Positions 53,274-61,605 of a DNA stretch of 64,000 nt are shown piece after piece. Source of the stretch: Verrucomicrobiales bacterium (GTDB taxonomy: Bacteria; Verrucomicrobiota; Verrucomicrobiia; Limisphaerales; J093). How positions within the stretch are numbered: position 1 is the first letter of the stretch; each line of letters opens with the position of its first letter. The position numbers were made by a program, and so were the translations under genes. The stretch lies in the NCBI GenBank assembly GCA_024233215.1, contig JACKPW010000002.1, forward strand, positions 310,001 to 374,000. Reading direction: 5' to 3'. The notes beneath the pieces are model-generated. The model saw only the letters and a list, made by a program, of their open reading frames with translations. It was not told the origin of the DNA and searched no databases.

Positions 53274-54689
53274 ATGGAAGCCGCACTTCCCCACGCCTGG
53301 GTCCTCTTGAGCCTCGCCGTGGCCACGGGTCTCTACATGGCCTGGAACATCGGAGCCAACGATGTGGCCAACGCGATGGGAACCTCCGTCGGTTCCGGCG
53401 GACTGACGCTGAAGCGTGCCATCCTCGTGGCGGCGATCATGGAATTCGCCGGGGCCGTGCTGGTCGGCAGTCATGTCACGGACACGGTTCGGAGCGGGAT
53501 GTTCGATCCCACCCGCTTCGAGGCCATGCCGCTGGCGCTGGGCTTCCTGGCGGCGTTGCTGTCCGCGGCGGTCTGGCTGCAGCTTGCCACGTGGCGGGGG
53601 TGGCCGGTGTCCACGACGCATTCCATCGTCGGCGCCGTTGTCGGGGTGGGCATCCTGGTGGGCGGTTTCGACAGCATCAACTGGGCGGGGGTGCTGGGCA
53701 TTGTCGCCTCCTGGGGGACCTCGCCCCTGCTGGGTGGCGGCATTGCCTACGGGTTGTTCCGGCTGATTCAGCGGCACATCATCGAGAGCAAGCATCCATT
53801 GGAGTCGACCTACCGCGCGCTGCCGGGCATCGGGTTTTACGTCGCCTTCGTGCTTTGCCTGGTGATGCTCTACAAGGGCCTGAAGAACCTCGGCTTGAAC
53901 CTGACCTTCGGGAGGGCGGCGCTGCTTTCCACCGGCATCGGGTTGGTGGCGGCGGTGGTCGCGCGGGCCTACGCGGGCCGGCTGCGACGCCGGTTTGAAG
54001 CGGAGCGGGTGGCCCGGGGCGTGGAGTTGAGCGGCGACGTGGACGGGGGTGTGCCCTTCGTGCGAAAGGAACACCGGGACACCCTGGAGCCAAGGGCGGA
54101 ACTGCGGCCCGCACTGGCGGCCGGCTCGGAACTGCCGGTGAAGCGCTGGGAACACCGGCGTGAGTTTGAGTTCGAGAAGGTGGAGGCCATCTTTGGTGCG
54201 ATGATGATCGTCAGCGCCTGCTTCCTGGCCTTTGCGCATGGGGCCAACGATGTGGCCAATGCCATCGGGCCGCTGGCGGCGGTGGTCGAGTTGGTGCGAA
54301 GCGGCGAAGTTGCGACCAAGGCCCCGGTGGCGCTCTGGGCGCTCGCGCTGGGGGCGATCGGCATCGTGCTGGGGCTGGCGACCTGGGGATATCGGGTGAT
54401 CGAGACGATTGGTCGCAAGATTACCAGCCTCACGCCCAGTCGTGGTTTCGCGGCGAACCTGGCGGCCGCCACCACGGTGGTGCTGGCCAGCCGACTGGGA
54501 TTGCCGGTATCGACCACGCACATCCTGGTGGGTGCGGTGTTGGGCATTGGATTGGCCCGGGGAATCGAATACCTGAACCTGCGGGTGGTCCGTGACATTG
54601 CCATTTCCTGGGTGATCACCGTGCCGGCCGGAGCGCTGGGGGCGGTGCTCTGTTTCCACCTGTTGAAGTTGCTGTTTCCCGTCCGTTGA
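53274..54689 (+). CDS. pit: Pit-family low-affinity inorganic phosphate transporter
   Basis: 471 aa with about ten to twelve transmembrane helices in two related halves. Each half has the PHO-4 signature: WNIGANDVANAMGTSVGSG at residues 24-42 and AHGANDVANAIGPLAAV near residue 322, plus WPVSTTHSIVGAVVG and LPVSTTHILVGAVLG. A soluble loop of about 90 residues (positions 215-305) sits between the halves. The protein imports metal-phosphate complexes driven by the proton gradient. Second gene of the operon with the PhoU-like gene, and downstream of the candidate Pho box. Confidence 0.95.
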   Translation: MEAALPHAWVLLSLAVATGLYMAWNIGANDVANAMGTSVGSGGLTLKRAILVAAIMEFAGAVLVGSHVTDTVRSGMFDPTRFEAMPLALGFLAALLSAAVWLQLATWRGWPVSTTHSIVGAVVGVGILVGGFDSINWAGVLGIVASWGTSPLLGGGIAYGLFRLIQRHIIESKHPLESTYRALPGIGFYVAFVLCLVMLYKGLKNLGLNLTFGRAALLSTGIGLVAAVVARAYAGRLRRRFEAERVARGVELSGDVDGGVPFVRKEHRDTLEPRAELRPALAAGSELPVKRWEHRREFEFEKVEAIFGAMMIVSACFLAFAHGANDVANAIGPLAAVVELVRSGEVATKAPVALWALALGAIGIVLGLATWGYRVIETIGRKITSLTPSRGFAANLAAATTVVLASRLGLPVSTTHILVGAVLGIGLARGIEYLNLRVVRDIAISWVITVPAGALGAVLCFHLLKLLFPVR

Positions 54690-54850
54690 ACCGCGTCGCC
54701 GCGTGGCGCCGGGCGGAGGTCATCCCTCCCGACGGATGCTCCGGCCCGCACCGGCGCCCGGGAATGCGGCAGTGAGGTAAGAGGAGAATGCCGGAACCTC
54801 GCGGGCCGGTATCGGGGGCAGGGTGGGTGGGTGGACAGCCCAAGGATCTC

Positions 54851-54941
54851 TGGCGGAGAGAGGGAGATTCGAACTCCCGGTGGGGTATAAGCCCACTCAC
54901 GCTTTCCAGGCGTGCGCTTTAAACCACTCAGCCATCTCTCC
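54851..54941 (-). tRNA. tRNA-Ser (anticodon GGA)
   Basis: The minus strand reads GGAGAGA at the 5' end and TCTCTCC before the discriminator G and an encoded CCA, forming a perfect 7-bp acceptor stem. The anticodon arm CACGCCTGGAAAGCGTG gives anticodon GGA. A long variable arm (GTGGGC...GCCCAC-like pairing) and the T arm GGGAGTTCGAATCTCCC are typical of class II tRNA-Ser. 91 nt with CCA. Confidence 0.97.
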
Positions 54942-55070
54942 AACCGTCCGAGCCCCGTTGTTCGCATGAATCCGCAGCTGCGGCAAGCGGATTTGGTGAT
55001 CGCGTGCGGCGTGGGGCGCACGACACCGAAGTTCACAGGGCCACGGCAATTCCACCGCTTACAGAATGGA

Positions 55071-55090
55071 ACGAAGAACACGAAGCGAGG
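55071..55090. repeat. ACGAA-periodic spacer repeat upstream of IscA-type gene
   Basis: ACGAAGAACACGAAGCGAGG resembles the repeats at 34145 and 61380. It lies in the 248-bp spacer between the tRNA-Ser gene and the IscA-type gene. Confidence 0.4.
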
Positions 55091-55189
55091 CAAGCCCCTG
55101 GGAGTTCCCCGTCGCTCGCCTTATGGGGAGGATTTCGGGCCAGATTGACGCGGTCCGCGACCAACGGTAGCTTCCTTGGCCGAACGTTT

Positions 55190-55576
55190 ATGATGGGCAC
55201 CTCGACAGCGAAGAAGGATGGCGCACCCGGTTTTCGGGTGGGCGATGAGCGTCTCATCCGGGTGACCGCGAGTGCCGCCGAGCGCGTGCAATCGTTGCTC
55301 CGCAAGCAGGGCCGTCCGGAGGGGGTGTTGCGGGTGGCCGTGGTCGGTGGCGGCTGTTCCGGGCTGCAATACAAGATGGATCTGCAGGACGCGCCGGCGA
55401 ACCGCGACATCCTGGTTGAAAGCGCCGGAGTCCGAGTGGTCGTCGATCCCAAGAGCGCCCTATACGTCACGGGTTCGGAGCTGGACTTCATTGACGCGCT
55501 GCAGGGCGGCGGGTTCAAGGTCACCAATCCGAACGCCGCCACCACCTGCTCCTGCGGCGAGAGCTTCGCGGCCTGA
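55190..55576 (+). CDS. IscA/ErpA-type iron-sulfur cluster carrier protein
   Basis: 128 aa from ATG 55190 (MMGTSTAKKDGAPGF; the next codon is also ATG). The open frame continues upstream but enters a repeat and spacer sequence. HesB/IscA family core: LIRVTASAAERVQSLLRKQ, LRVAVVGGGCSGLQYKMDL with the first cluster-binding Cys, DPKSALYVTGSELDFID, and TTCSCGESFAA with the last two cysteines (CxC). All three conserved cysteines are present. These proteins accept or pass on Fe-S clusters. The HscB co-chaperone gene follows after 23 bp, so this is a small Fe-S assembly operon; IscS, IscU and HscA are not in the window. Confidence 0.92.
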   Translation: MMGTSTAKKDGAPGFRVGDERLIRVTASAAERVQSLLRKQGRPEGVLRVAVVGGGCSGLQYKMDLQDAPANRDILVESAGVRVVVDPKSALYVTGSELDFIDALQGGGFKVTNPNAATTCSCGESFAA

Positions 55577-55599
55577 ACTGAGGCTCCCCCAACCTGCGC

Positions 55600-56220
55600 A
55601 TGGAGGATCCCTTCGCCCTGCTGGAACTGCCGCGGCACCCGTGGGTGGATGCCACGGAGTTGAAGGAGCATTTTCTGGCCCGCTCGGCCGCGGTCCATCC
55701 CGACCGTCAGCACGACGCCTCCGAGGCGGCGAAGGCCGAAGCGCAGCGGCGTTTCGCGGATTTGAATGCCGCCTACAACTGCCTGCGGGACGCCCGCGAA
55801 CGGCTGCATCGCCTGCTGACGCTGGAGTCGGGCGGGCCTCCCAAGGACGTGCAACGCATTCCCCCGGGAACCATGGATCTCTTCGTGGAGATCGGACAGG
55901 CGTGCCGGGAGGTCGACGGCTTTCTGGAGGAGAATGCCGCGGTCACGTCCCCCATGCTGAAGGTGAAGCGGTTCGAGCAGGGACTGGAATGGACGGACCG
56001 CCTGCAGGCGTTGCTGGCCACGGTCGGAGACAAGCGGGGGCAACTGGAGGAGGAACTTCGTTCCCTGAATGTCGTTTGGGACGCGGCGCCGCCGGTGGGA
56101 TCCCCTGCGCGCGGCGCCGGCCTGCCGTTGGAACGGCTCGAGCAGATCTACCGCATCCTCAGCTACGTGTCCCGCTGGACCGACCAGTTGCAGGAACGGG
56201 TGGTCCGTTTGGCGATGTGA
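55600..56220 (+). CDS. hscB: HscB-type Fe-S cluster co-chaperone (J protein)
   Basis: 206 aa. N-terminal J domain, residues 1-75 (DPFALLELPRHPWVDATEL, AVHPDRQ with the required HPD), followed by a three-helix HSCB C-terminal domain, about 90-200 (MDLFVEIGQACREVDGFLEE, EQGLEWTDRLQALL, LEQIYRILSYVSRWTDQL). HscB stimulates the Hsp70 HscA and hands it the scaffold protein IscU during Fe-S cluster delivery. Directly downstream of the IscA-type gene. The C-terminal domain is somewhat divergent, so a general J-domain co-chaperone is the alternative. Confidence 0.85.
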   Translation: MEDPFALLELPRHPWVDATELKEHFLARSAAVHPDRQHDASEAAKAEAQRRFADLNAAYNCLRDARERLHRLLTLESGGPPKDVQRIPPGTMDLFVEIGQACREVDGFLEENAAVTSPMLKVKRFEQGLEWTDRLQALLATVGDKRGQLEEELRSLNVVWDAAPPVGSPARGAGLPLERLEQIYRILSYVSRWTDQLQERVVRLAM

Positions 56221-56238
56221 GTTCCCCTCTTTGTTGTG

Positions 56239-56273
56239 ATTGAAAAATAGCGCTGAGACTACTATCTTTCAAT
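56239..56273. promoter_or_regulatory. Inverted repeat abutting the AAA/DUF4143 start codon
   Basis: ATTGAAAAATAG (56239-56250) and CTATCTTTCAAT (56262-56273) are inverted copies with one mismatch and an 11-bp centre. The right arm ends one base before the ATG at 56275. The stretch is much more AT-rich than the genome. A TACTAT sequence at 56260-56265 could be a -10 element for a leaderless transcript, so the repeat could be an autoregulatory operator. Confidence 0.45.
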
Positions 56274-56274
56274 C

Positions 56275-57426
56275 ATGTTGATCAAGCGGGCGTGTTACCG
56301 TCAGCAGGTTGAGGCGTCGATCCAGCAATTCCGGATCACCGCGTTGCTTGGCCCGCGTCAGTGCGGCAAGACCACGCTCGCCCGCGAGTTCGTTGCCGGG
56401 CCCGTTTCGTACTTCGATCTCGAAGACCCGCTGGACCTCGCGAGGCTGGCTGCCCCGCGGCACGTGTTGGGCAATCTCAACGGCCTGGTGGTCATCGACG
56501 AAATCCAGCGCCGACCCGATCTTTACCCGCTCCTGCGGGTGCTGGCGGACCGGGAAGGTGACCCCGCCCGCTTCCTGATCCTGGGAAGCGCGTCCCCCGA
56601 CGTGGTCAGAGGCGTCTCCGAATCGTTGGCCGGGCGAGTGGGCTTCGTGGACCTCAGCGGGTTTGACCTCCACGAAGTCGGTGTGGACAAGCTCGACGCC
56701 CTGTGGCTGCGCGGGGGATTCCCCGAGTCGTTTCTCAGCGATTCCGACGAAGCCAGCTTCCACTGGCGCCAGCAGTTCATCCGGACCTTCCTGACCCGGG
56801 ATATTCCGCAACTGGGCATCACGATTCCTTCCGAACAACTCCGGCGCTTCTGGCTCATGCTGGCGCACTATCACGGGCAGACCTGGAACGCTTCGGAGAT
56901 CGCACGCTCCCTGGGGGTCAACTACAAGACGACCCAAGGCTATCTGGACATCCTGACCGGCGCCTTCATGGTCCGGCAACTCCAACCCTGGGTGGAGAAC
57001 ATCGGCAAGCGCGTCCGCAGGGCACCCAAGATCTACCTGCGCGACAGCGGCATTTTTCACGCGCTGATGAACCTGCGTACGATTGCCGAACTCCAGGCCC
57101 ACCCGAAGCTGGGCGCCTCGTGGGAGGGAATGGCCCTGGAGCAGGTGCTGCGGGTGCTGAAGGTGGCGTCCGACGAGGCCTTCGCCTGGTCGACGCACGC
57201 GGGTGCTGAACTCGACCTCTTGATCCTGCGCGGCGGAAAGCGCTACGGATACGAGTTCAAGTACGCGGATGCGCCTCGCACCACCAAGTCCATGCGCTCG
57301 GCGATCCAGGACCTTCGACTCGCCCGGCTCTTTGTCATCTACCCCGGAGAGAAGGCGTACCCGTTGGATGAGACCATCGAGGTCGTCCCGCTTGCCAAGG
57401 TTGGGGAGCTTGGTGATCCGGGCTGA
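56275..57426 (+). CDS. AAA-family ATPase with DUF4143 (AAA_14 type)
   Basis: 383 aa. The N-terminal AAA_14 domain (about 1-170) has Walker A LLGPRQCGKTTLAREF, Walker B GLVVIDEIQRRPDLYPLL and a sensor region RFLILGSASPDVV. The C-terminal DUF4143 domain (about 190-340) has ARSLGVNYKTTQGYLDIL, a winged-helix-like part, and KIYLRDSGIFHALM. A PD-(D/E)xK-like motif is suggested by WSTHAGAELDLLIL with YGYEFKY. These proteins are widespread, often mobile, and their function is not well understood; some are linked to toxin-like or defence roles. It has no Shine-Dalgarno sequence, an AT-rich upstream region and no functional link to its neighbours, suggesting a separate acquisition. Confidence 0.85.
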   Translation: MLIKRACYRQQVEASIQQFRITALLGPRQCGKTTLAREFVAGPVSYFDLEDPLDLARLAAPRHVLGNLNGLVVIDEIQRRPDLYPLLRVLADREGDPARFLILGSASPDVVRGVSESLAGRVGFVDLSGFDLHEVGVDKLDALWLRGGFPESFLSDSDEASFHWRQQFIRTFLTRDIPQLGITIPSEQLRRFWLMLAHYHGQTWNASEIARSLGVNYKTTQGYLDILTGAFMVRQLQPWVENIGKRVRRAPKIYLRDSGIFHALMNLRTIAELQAHPKLGASWEGMALEQVLRVLKVASDEAFAWSTHAGAELDLLILRGGKRYGYEFKYADAPRTTKSMRSAIQDLRLARLFVIYPGEKAYPLDETIEVVPLAKVGELGDPG

Positions 57427-57485
57427 CGCGAGGACAAGGCAAACCGCGGTTGCAAATCCGGCTTTCGCTGGCAGTGTCTCCGCCA

Positions 57486-58844
57486 ATGAAAATGCCCGTC
57501 ACGTTGCTGCCAACGGTCCGCCCCCGGTTCACCCCCGGCCTGCTCGCCCTGGTCGGAAGCCTGCTCCTCCTCGTCCCGACCGTCCGGGCCGCGGACTGGG
57601 CCCACTGGCGCGGACCGAACTACAACGGTTCCACCGACGAAACCGGGCTCCCGGATGCCTGGTCGAAGACGGAGAATGTCGCGTGGGCCGCCCCCCTGCC
57701 GGGGTCCAGTGCGGCGACCCCGATCATCCACGGGGACCACGTCTTCCTGGCATCCACTGACGAGGCCCACGACACCCTGCTGGCGCTGGCCCTGGATCGC
57801 CAGACCGGTCGGGAACTGTGGCGGCGGGTTGTCGGGGAAGGAATGAGCCGGGATCGCATGAGCAACTACGCGGCGTGTTCGCCGGTCACCGACGGGACCC
57901 GGGTGATCTTCCTCTACGGCAACGGGAAGACGGTCGCCTACGATTTCGCGGGCAAGGAACTCTGGGCGCGGGACTTGTGTGCGGAGTATGGGGAATTCGC
58001 GTTCAACTGGACGTACGCCGCCAGTCCGCTGCTGGACGGCGGCCGGCTGATCTACCAGGTGCTGCAAAGGGATGTGCCGGTGAATGGCCGGGGACGTTCC
58101 GGGGCGCCCATCGAGTCCTACCTGCTCGCCGTCGATCCGGCCACGGGGAAGAACCTCTGGAAGCAAGTCCGGCCGTCCGACGCGGTGGCGGAGTCGCGTG
58201 AAGGGTTCACCTCGCCGATTCCCTTCAGCGGCGCGGGGCGGGAAGAAATCCTCGTGGTGGGGGGTGATTGCCTGACCGGTCACGATGCGGCCACGGGCGC
58301 GGAACTCTGGCGCTGGGGCACGTGGAATCCGCGACGAATCGGCCATTGGCGGCTCGTTCCCTCGCCGGTGGCCGGAGGCGGGGTGATCCTCGCCTGCGCC
58401 CCGAAGCGGGAACCGATTTTCGCCATCAAGGCCGGGGCGAAGGGGAACCTTGAGGTTTCCGATGCCGCCTGGACCACCGAGGATAATCGTGACCTCACCA
58501 GTGACGTCCCGACGCCGCTCTTTTACCAGGGGGACTTCTTCATTCTGAACGACCTGGGCAAGCGCCTGGCCCGGGTCGATCCCGCCACCGGCAAACCGAA
58601 GTGGATTGTGCCGACCCCCGGCCGCGCCAAATACGAGGCCTCACCCACGGGCGCCGACGGCCGGATCTTCCTGATGAACTTCGCCGGCGAGGTGGTGACG
58701 GTGAATCCGGAGGACGGCACGATACTCCAGGTCATTCCGATGGGGGAGGAACGTGACGACCGCACCCGGTCCAGCATCGCCATCGCGCACGGCCGGATCT
58801 TCATCCGCACCAACAGCCACCTTTACTGCGTGGCGCAGCCTTGA
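57486..58844 (+). CDS. Secreted PQQ-like beta-propeller protein
   Basis: 452 aa from ATG 57486 (MKMPVTLLPTVRPRF), the later of two nearby starts, giving a good signal peptide (LLALVGSLLLLVPTVRAADW). The mature protein starts ADWAHWRGPNYNGSTDETGL, the usual opening of verrucomicrobial and planctomycete PQQ-like proteins, followed by propeller blades of the type LLALALDRQTGRELWRRVVG, LLAVDPATGKNLWKQVRP, LARVDPATGKPKWIVPT and GEVVTVNPEDGTILQVIP. These are structural WD/PQQ blades; no quinoprotein dehydrogenase active site is evident. The oxidoreductase gene follows after 31 bp. Confidence 0.88.
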   Translation: MKMPVTLLPTVRPRFTPGLLALVGSLLLLVPTVRAADWAHWRGPNYNGSTDETGLPDAWSKTENVAWAAPLPGSSAATPIIHGDHVFLASTDEAHDTLLALALDRQTGRELWRRVVGEGMSRDRMSNYAACSPVTDGTRVIFLYGNGKTVAYDFAGKELWARDLCAEYGEFAFNWTYAASPLLDGGRLIYQVLQRDVPVNGRGRSGAPIESYLLAVDPATGKNLWKQVRPSDAVAESREGFTSPIPFSGAGREEILVVGGDCLTGHDAATGAELWRWGTWNPRRIGHWRLVPSPVAGGGVILACAPKREPIFAIKAGAKGNLEVSDAAWTTEDNRDLTSDVPTPLFYQGDFFILNDLGKRLARVDPATGKPKWIVPTPGRAKYEASPTGADGRIFLMNFAGEVVTVNPEDGTILQVIPMGEERDDRTRSSIAIAHGRIFIRTNSHLYCVAQP

Positions 58845-58875
58845 ACTCCCGCCGAAATCCGCAATCCTTCCCCCC

Positions 58876-59871
58876 GTGAAAGCCGCCTACATCGAACAGA
58901 CCGGTCCCGCCAGCAACCTGACCTACGGGGACCTCCCCGATCCCAAACCGCCCACCGGCAGCCAGGTGCTCGTCCGCGTCGGTGCCGTCTCGGTGAACCC
59001 GGTGGACACCTACGTCCGCAGCGGCCTGGTGGCGATGGATCTGCCGATGCCATTCATCGTCGGATGCGACCTGGCCGGCGTGGTGGAGGCGGTGGGGCCG
59101 GACGTGGCCACGCTGGCTCCCGGCGACCGGGTATGGGGCAGCAACCAGGGATTGCTCGGCCGCCAGGGCACATTCGCGGAATACGTGGTGGCCGACGAAT
59201 GCTGGCTCTACCCGACCCCGGAAGGGGTGAGCGATGAGACGGCGGCAGCGATCTCGTTGGTGGGCATCACGGCGCATTTGGGGCTGGTCAAGCACGCCCA
59301 GTTGCAGTCCGGCGAAACGGTTTTTGTGAACGGCGGCAGCGGCGGGGTCGGATCGACCGTCGTCCAAATGGCCCGGGCCATCGGGGCGAAGGTCTTTGCC
59401 TGTGCGGGCTCAGCGGAGAAGGTGGCCCTCTGCAAGGAACTGGGCGCGACGGCCGCGTTCAATTACCGCGAGGACGACCTCGGTGCGGCGCTGAAGAAGG
59501 TGTCGCCCCCGGGCGTGAATGTCTGGTGGGAGACCACGCGCGAACCGGACTTCGACCTTGCGGTGAACGCCCTTTCGGCGCACGGCCGGCTGGTGCTGAT
59601 GGCCGGGCGCGACGCACGACCGCCGTTCCCGGTGGGACCCTTCTACGTCAAGGGCTGTTCCATGCACGGTTTCGTGATGTTCATGGCGCATCCGGACGAC
59701 CAGCAGGATGCGGCCGACGACATCAACCGCTGGCTGAGCGAAGGCAAACTCCAGCCGCGAATCGACCGCGTCCTGCCGCTGGCCGAAGCCGCCCAGGCCC
59801 ACCAGATCCAGGAAGAGGCCACGATCCACGGCAAGGGCGGTCTGGCCGGCAAGATCGTACTAAAGCCGTAG
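58876..59871 (+). CDS. Zinc-less medium-chain oxidoreductase (NADPH:quinone reductase type)
   Basis: 331 aa from a GTG at 58876 (protein starts MKAAYIEQTGPASNL); the earlier in-frame codons overlap the previous gene and give no recognisable sequence. GroES-like fold about 1-115 (VNPVDTYVRSGLVAMDLPMPFIVGCDLAGVV is partly quoted here: CDLAGVVEAVG), then a Rossmann fold near 140-265 with FVNGGSGGVGSTVVQMARA binding NADPH. Zinc-ligand cysteines of alcohol dehydrogenases are absent. The C-terminus has RIDRVLPLAEAAQAHQIQEE and KGGLAGKIVL as in QOR-type enzymes. Substrate likely a quinone or enone. Confidence 0.92.
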   Translation: MKAAYIEQTGPASNLTYGDLPDPKPPTGSQVLVRVGAVSVNPVDTYVRSGLVAMDLPMPFIVGCDLAGVVEAVGPDVATLAPGDRVWGSNQGLLGRQGTFAEYVVADECWLYPTPEGVSDETAAAISLVGITAHLGLVKHAQLQSGETVFVNGGSGGVGSTVVQMARAIGAKVFACAGSAEKVALCKELGATAAFNYREDDLGAALKKVSPPGVNVWWETTREPDFDLAVNALSAHGRLVLMAGRDARPPFPVGPFYVKGCSMHGFVMFMAHPDDQQDAADDINRWLSEGKLQPRIDRVLPLAEAAQAHQIQEEATIHGKGGLAGKIVLKP

Positions 59872-59897
59872 GCCCTCGCCGCTACGGGGAGGGGAAG

Positions 59898-61493
59898 TCA
59901 CTCTCCCTGCCCGGTCGCCAGAGCAAGGGCAAACAGGTTGCGCATCGTGGCGAGGTAGAGACGGCCGTTGGCGGCCACGGGGGTGGCGCTGACGGGGCCG
60001 TCCAGCTTCACGGAGTGCAGCTGTTTTTGCTCGCGCCCCAGCTCGAAGACATACGCCCAGCCGCGCTGCGTCGCGCAATAGACCTTGCCATCCGCGACGA
60101 ACGGCGACGCCCAGAAGGCTCCATTCGCCTCGAACGTCCAACAGGCTTCTCCCGTGGCCGCATCGACGCAGTGCAGGGTGCCGTCGCAGTCCGCCGCAAA
60201 TACCAGTCCGTCCGCGACCGCCGGTGAGGCCATGACGTGATTGCCCAGGCGATACCGCCAGACCATCCCCGTCGTTGTGGCGTCCCCGCTGCCGGAGGGA
60301 TTCAGGCACCAGAGCCAGGATTCGTTCTTGCCCCACCAGAGGTCGCCGCCGCCGGTGACATAGACCCGTCCGTCGTGAAAGACCGGGATGCTCTTCACAT
60401 TCGTCGGGCTGACCTTCCGGTTGCTGTTGTACTGCTGCACGTTCTCCTTCGGCCCGGTGGGATCGAGATCGAAGGACCAGACCCGGCGCAGCCCAAGCAC
60501 TTCACCCGCCGGGGGGATGTCTTTCAGCGCCTCAAACGCATAGATCACCCCGTCGCCCCCCGCGAAGAAGATCCGTCGTTGGCCATCGACCTCCGCCAGC
60601 ATCGGCGAGGACCAGGTGCTGTGAAAGATGCGTGGGCCAATGCGCTCCCGATCCACGGCCACCAGCCGTCCGGTGGCCTTTTCGACGACGATCAGGCTGG
60701 GCGCGTCGGGCGAGTGGATTTCCTTGTGCGTGTCGTCCACGCCGTTCGATGTGTTCACGTAGAGGAACGGACCGTCGATCAGAATGCACGCGTGCGCCGA
60801 GTCGTGCTGACGCACGTTGAGTTCCTGGATCATGTCGAACAGCCAGAGGATGTCCGCGTCCGTGTCGGCCAGCGGCAGGACCGGTTCATCCGCGGGGGTG
60901 GCATGGCGGGCCTCGTCCTGAAACGCGCCGTCGTTTCCGTTGGCCAGGCCCGCGAGGTCGAGGCACATGACTTCGCCGCGGTTGCTCACCACATACACAC
61001 GGTCGCCCTCCACCGCGGGGGTCGAACAGATGCCGGCCCGCGGCCAGTCCCAGAAGCGGCTGGTGGTGATCTTGGGGACGACGAGCTGCCACTGGAATGC
61101 GCCGCTCTCTTCGTCGAAGCACATCAACACGCCGCGATCGCCGTCGCGATGCTCGTTGCGCGGGGCCTCGTTGTTGGTCCCCATAAGGATCCGCCCGTTC
61201 GCGACCACGGGCGTCGCATGGCTCTCGCTGCCCAACCGGCCGGTCCAGAGCACGTTCTGGCCGGTGTCCAGGTCAAAGGCGGCGGGCAGCCCCATTTCAG
61301 CGGAGACCATGTTCCGGCTGAAGCAAGCGCCCATCTGCGGCTGATCCCCGGCGTGCAACCGGGTCGGGCCAAGTGGCTCAACCACGAAACACACGAAACA
61401 CGCGAAGGAAAGAAGCCGCCCGTAGCCGCGGACGTCAGTCCGCGCAAACTTCTGGAAAGCATGCGCCGACTGACGTCGGCGGCCACCCCGCAT
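59898..61493 (-). CDS. Secreted PQQ-like beta-propeller protein
   Basis: About 531 aa if started at ATG 61493 (MRGGRRRQSAHAF); the frame is open further to 61622, overlapping the sulfatase stop. The start is doubtful because residues 18-40 come from two kinds of short spacer repeats. The hydrophobic LLSFACFVCFVV that would act as the signal peptide is read from an ACGAA-rich repeat. The conserved mature sequence begins AGDQPQMGACFSRNMVSAEMG, as in other PQQ-like proteins. Propeller blades follow (PVVANGRILMGTNNEA, STPAVEGDRVYVVSNRGEVM, GRLVAVDRERIGPRIFHSTW, DGLVFAADCDGTLHCVDAATGEACWTFE quoted in part). No quinoprotein catalytic motif. Probably in one transcript with the sulfatase. Confidence 0.8.
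   Translation of the reverse strand: MRGGRRRQSAHAFQKFARTDVRGYGRLLSFACFVCFVVEPLGPTRLHAGDQPQMGACFSRNMVSAEMGLPAAFDLDTGQNVLWTGRLGSESHATPVVANGRILMGTNNEAPRNEHRDGDRGVLMCFDEESGAFQWQLVVPKITTSRFWDWPRAGICSTPAVEGDRVYVVSNRGEVMCLDLAGLANGNDGAFQDEARHATPADEPVLPLADTDADILWLFDMIQELNVRQHDSAHACILIDGPFLYVNTSNGVDDTHKEIHSPDAPSLIVVEKATGRLVAVDRERIGPRIFHSTWSSPMLAEVDGQRRIFFAGGDGVIYAFEALKDIPPAGEVLGLRRVWSFDLDPTGPKENVQQYNSNRKVSPTNVKSIPVFHDGRVYVTGGGDLWWGKNESWLWCLNPSGSGDATTTGMVWRYRLGNHVMASPAVADGLVFAADCDGTLHCVDAATGEACWTFEANGAFWASPFVADGKVYCATQRGWAYVFELGREQKQLHSVKLDGPVSATPVAANGRLYLATMRNLFALALATGQGE
61380..61408. repeat. Dispersed ACGAA-periodic spacer repeat within a gene start
   Basis: AACCACGAAACACACGAAAC continuing to ACGCGAAGG lies within the N-terminal coding frame of the propeller gene. 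Related to 34145-34163 and 55071-55090. Confidence 0.55.
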
Positions 61494-61536
61494 TTGGCGT
61501 GGCGGCAACCCGGCGAACACCAGTTCGCCGCTACGG
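61420..61536. repeat. Cluster of three REP-like palindromes within a gene start
   Basis: CCGTAGCCGCGGACGTCAGT continuing to CCGCGC (61420-61445), GCGCCGACTGACGTCGGCGG (61463-61482) and GGCGAACACCAGTTCGCCGC continuing to TACGG (61512-61536) each form a small hairpin. They are related to the pair at 36110-36189. They occupy the region between the sulfatase stop and the mature part of the propeller protein. Confidence 0.5.
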
Positions 61537-61605
61537 TCGAGTGATTCCTCGGGGGTTCTTGAAGCGGGGTGATTCACGGCGAGCTTTCCGTTCAAAGCCA
61601 GGGAC

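Noticed and set aside
54851..54941. tRNA-Ser as an integration site of a genomic island
   Set aside because: No integrase and no direct repeat of the tRNA 3' end was seen nearby, and the genes after it are housekeeping Fe-S genes.
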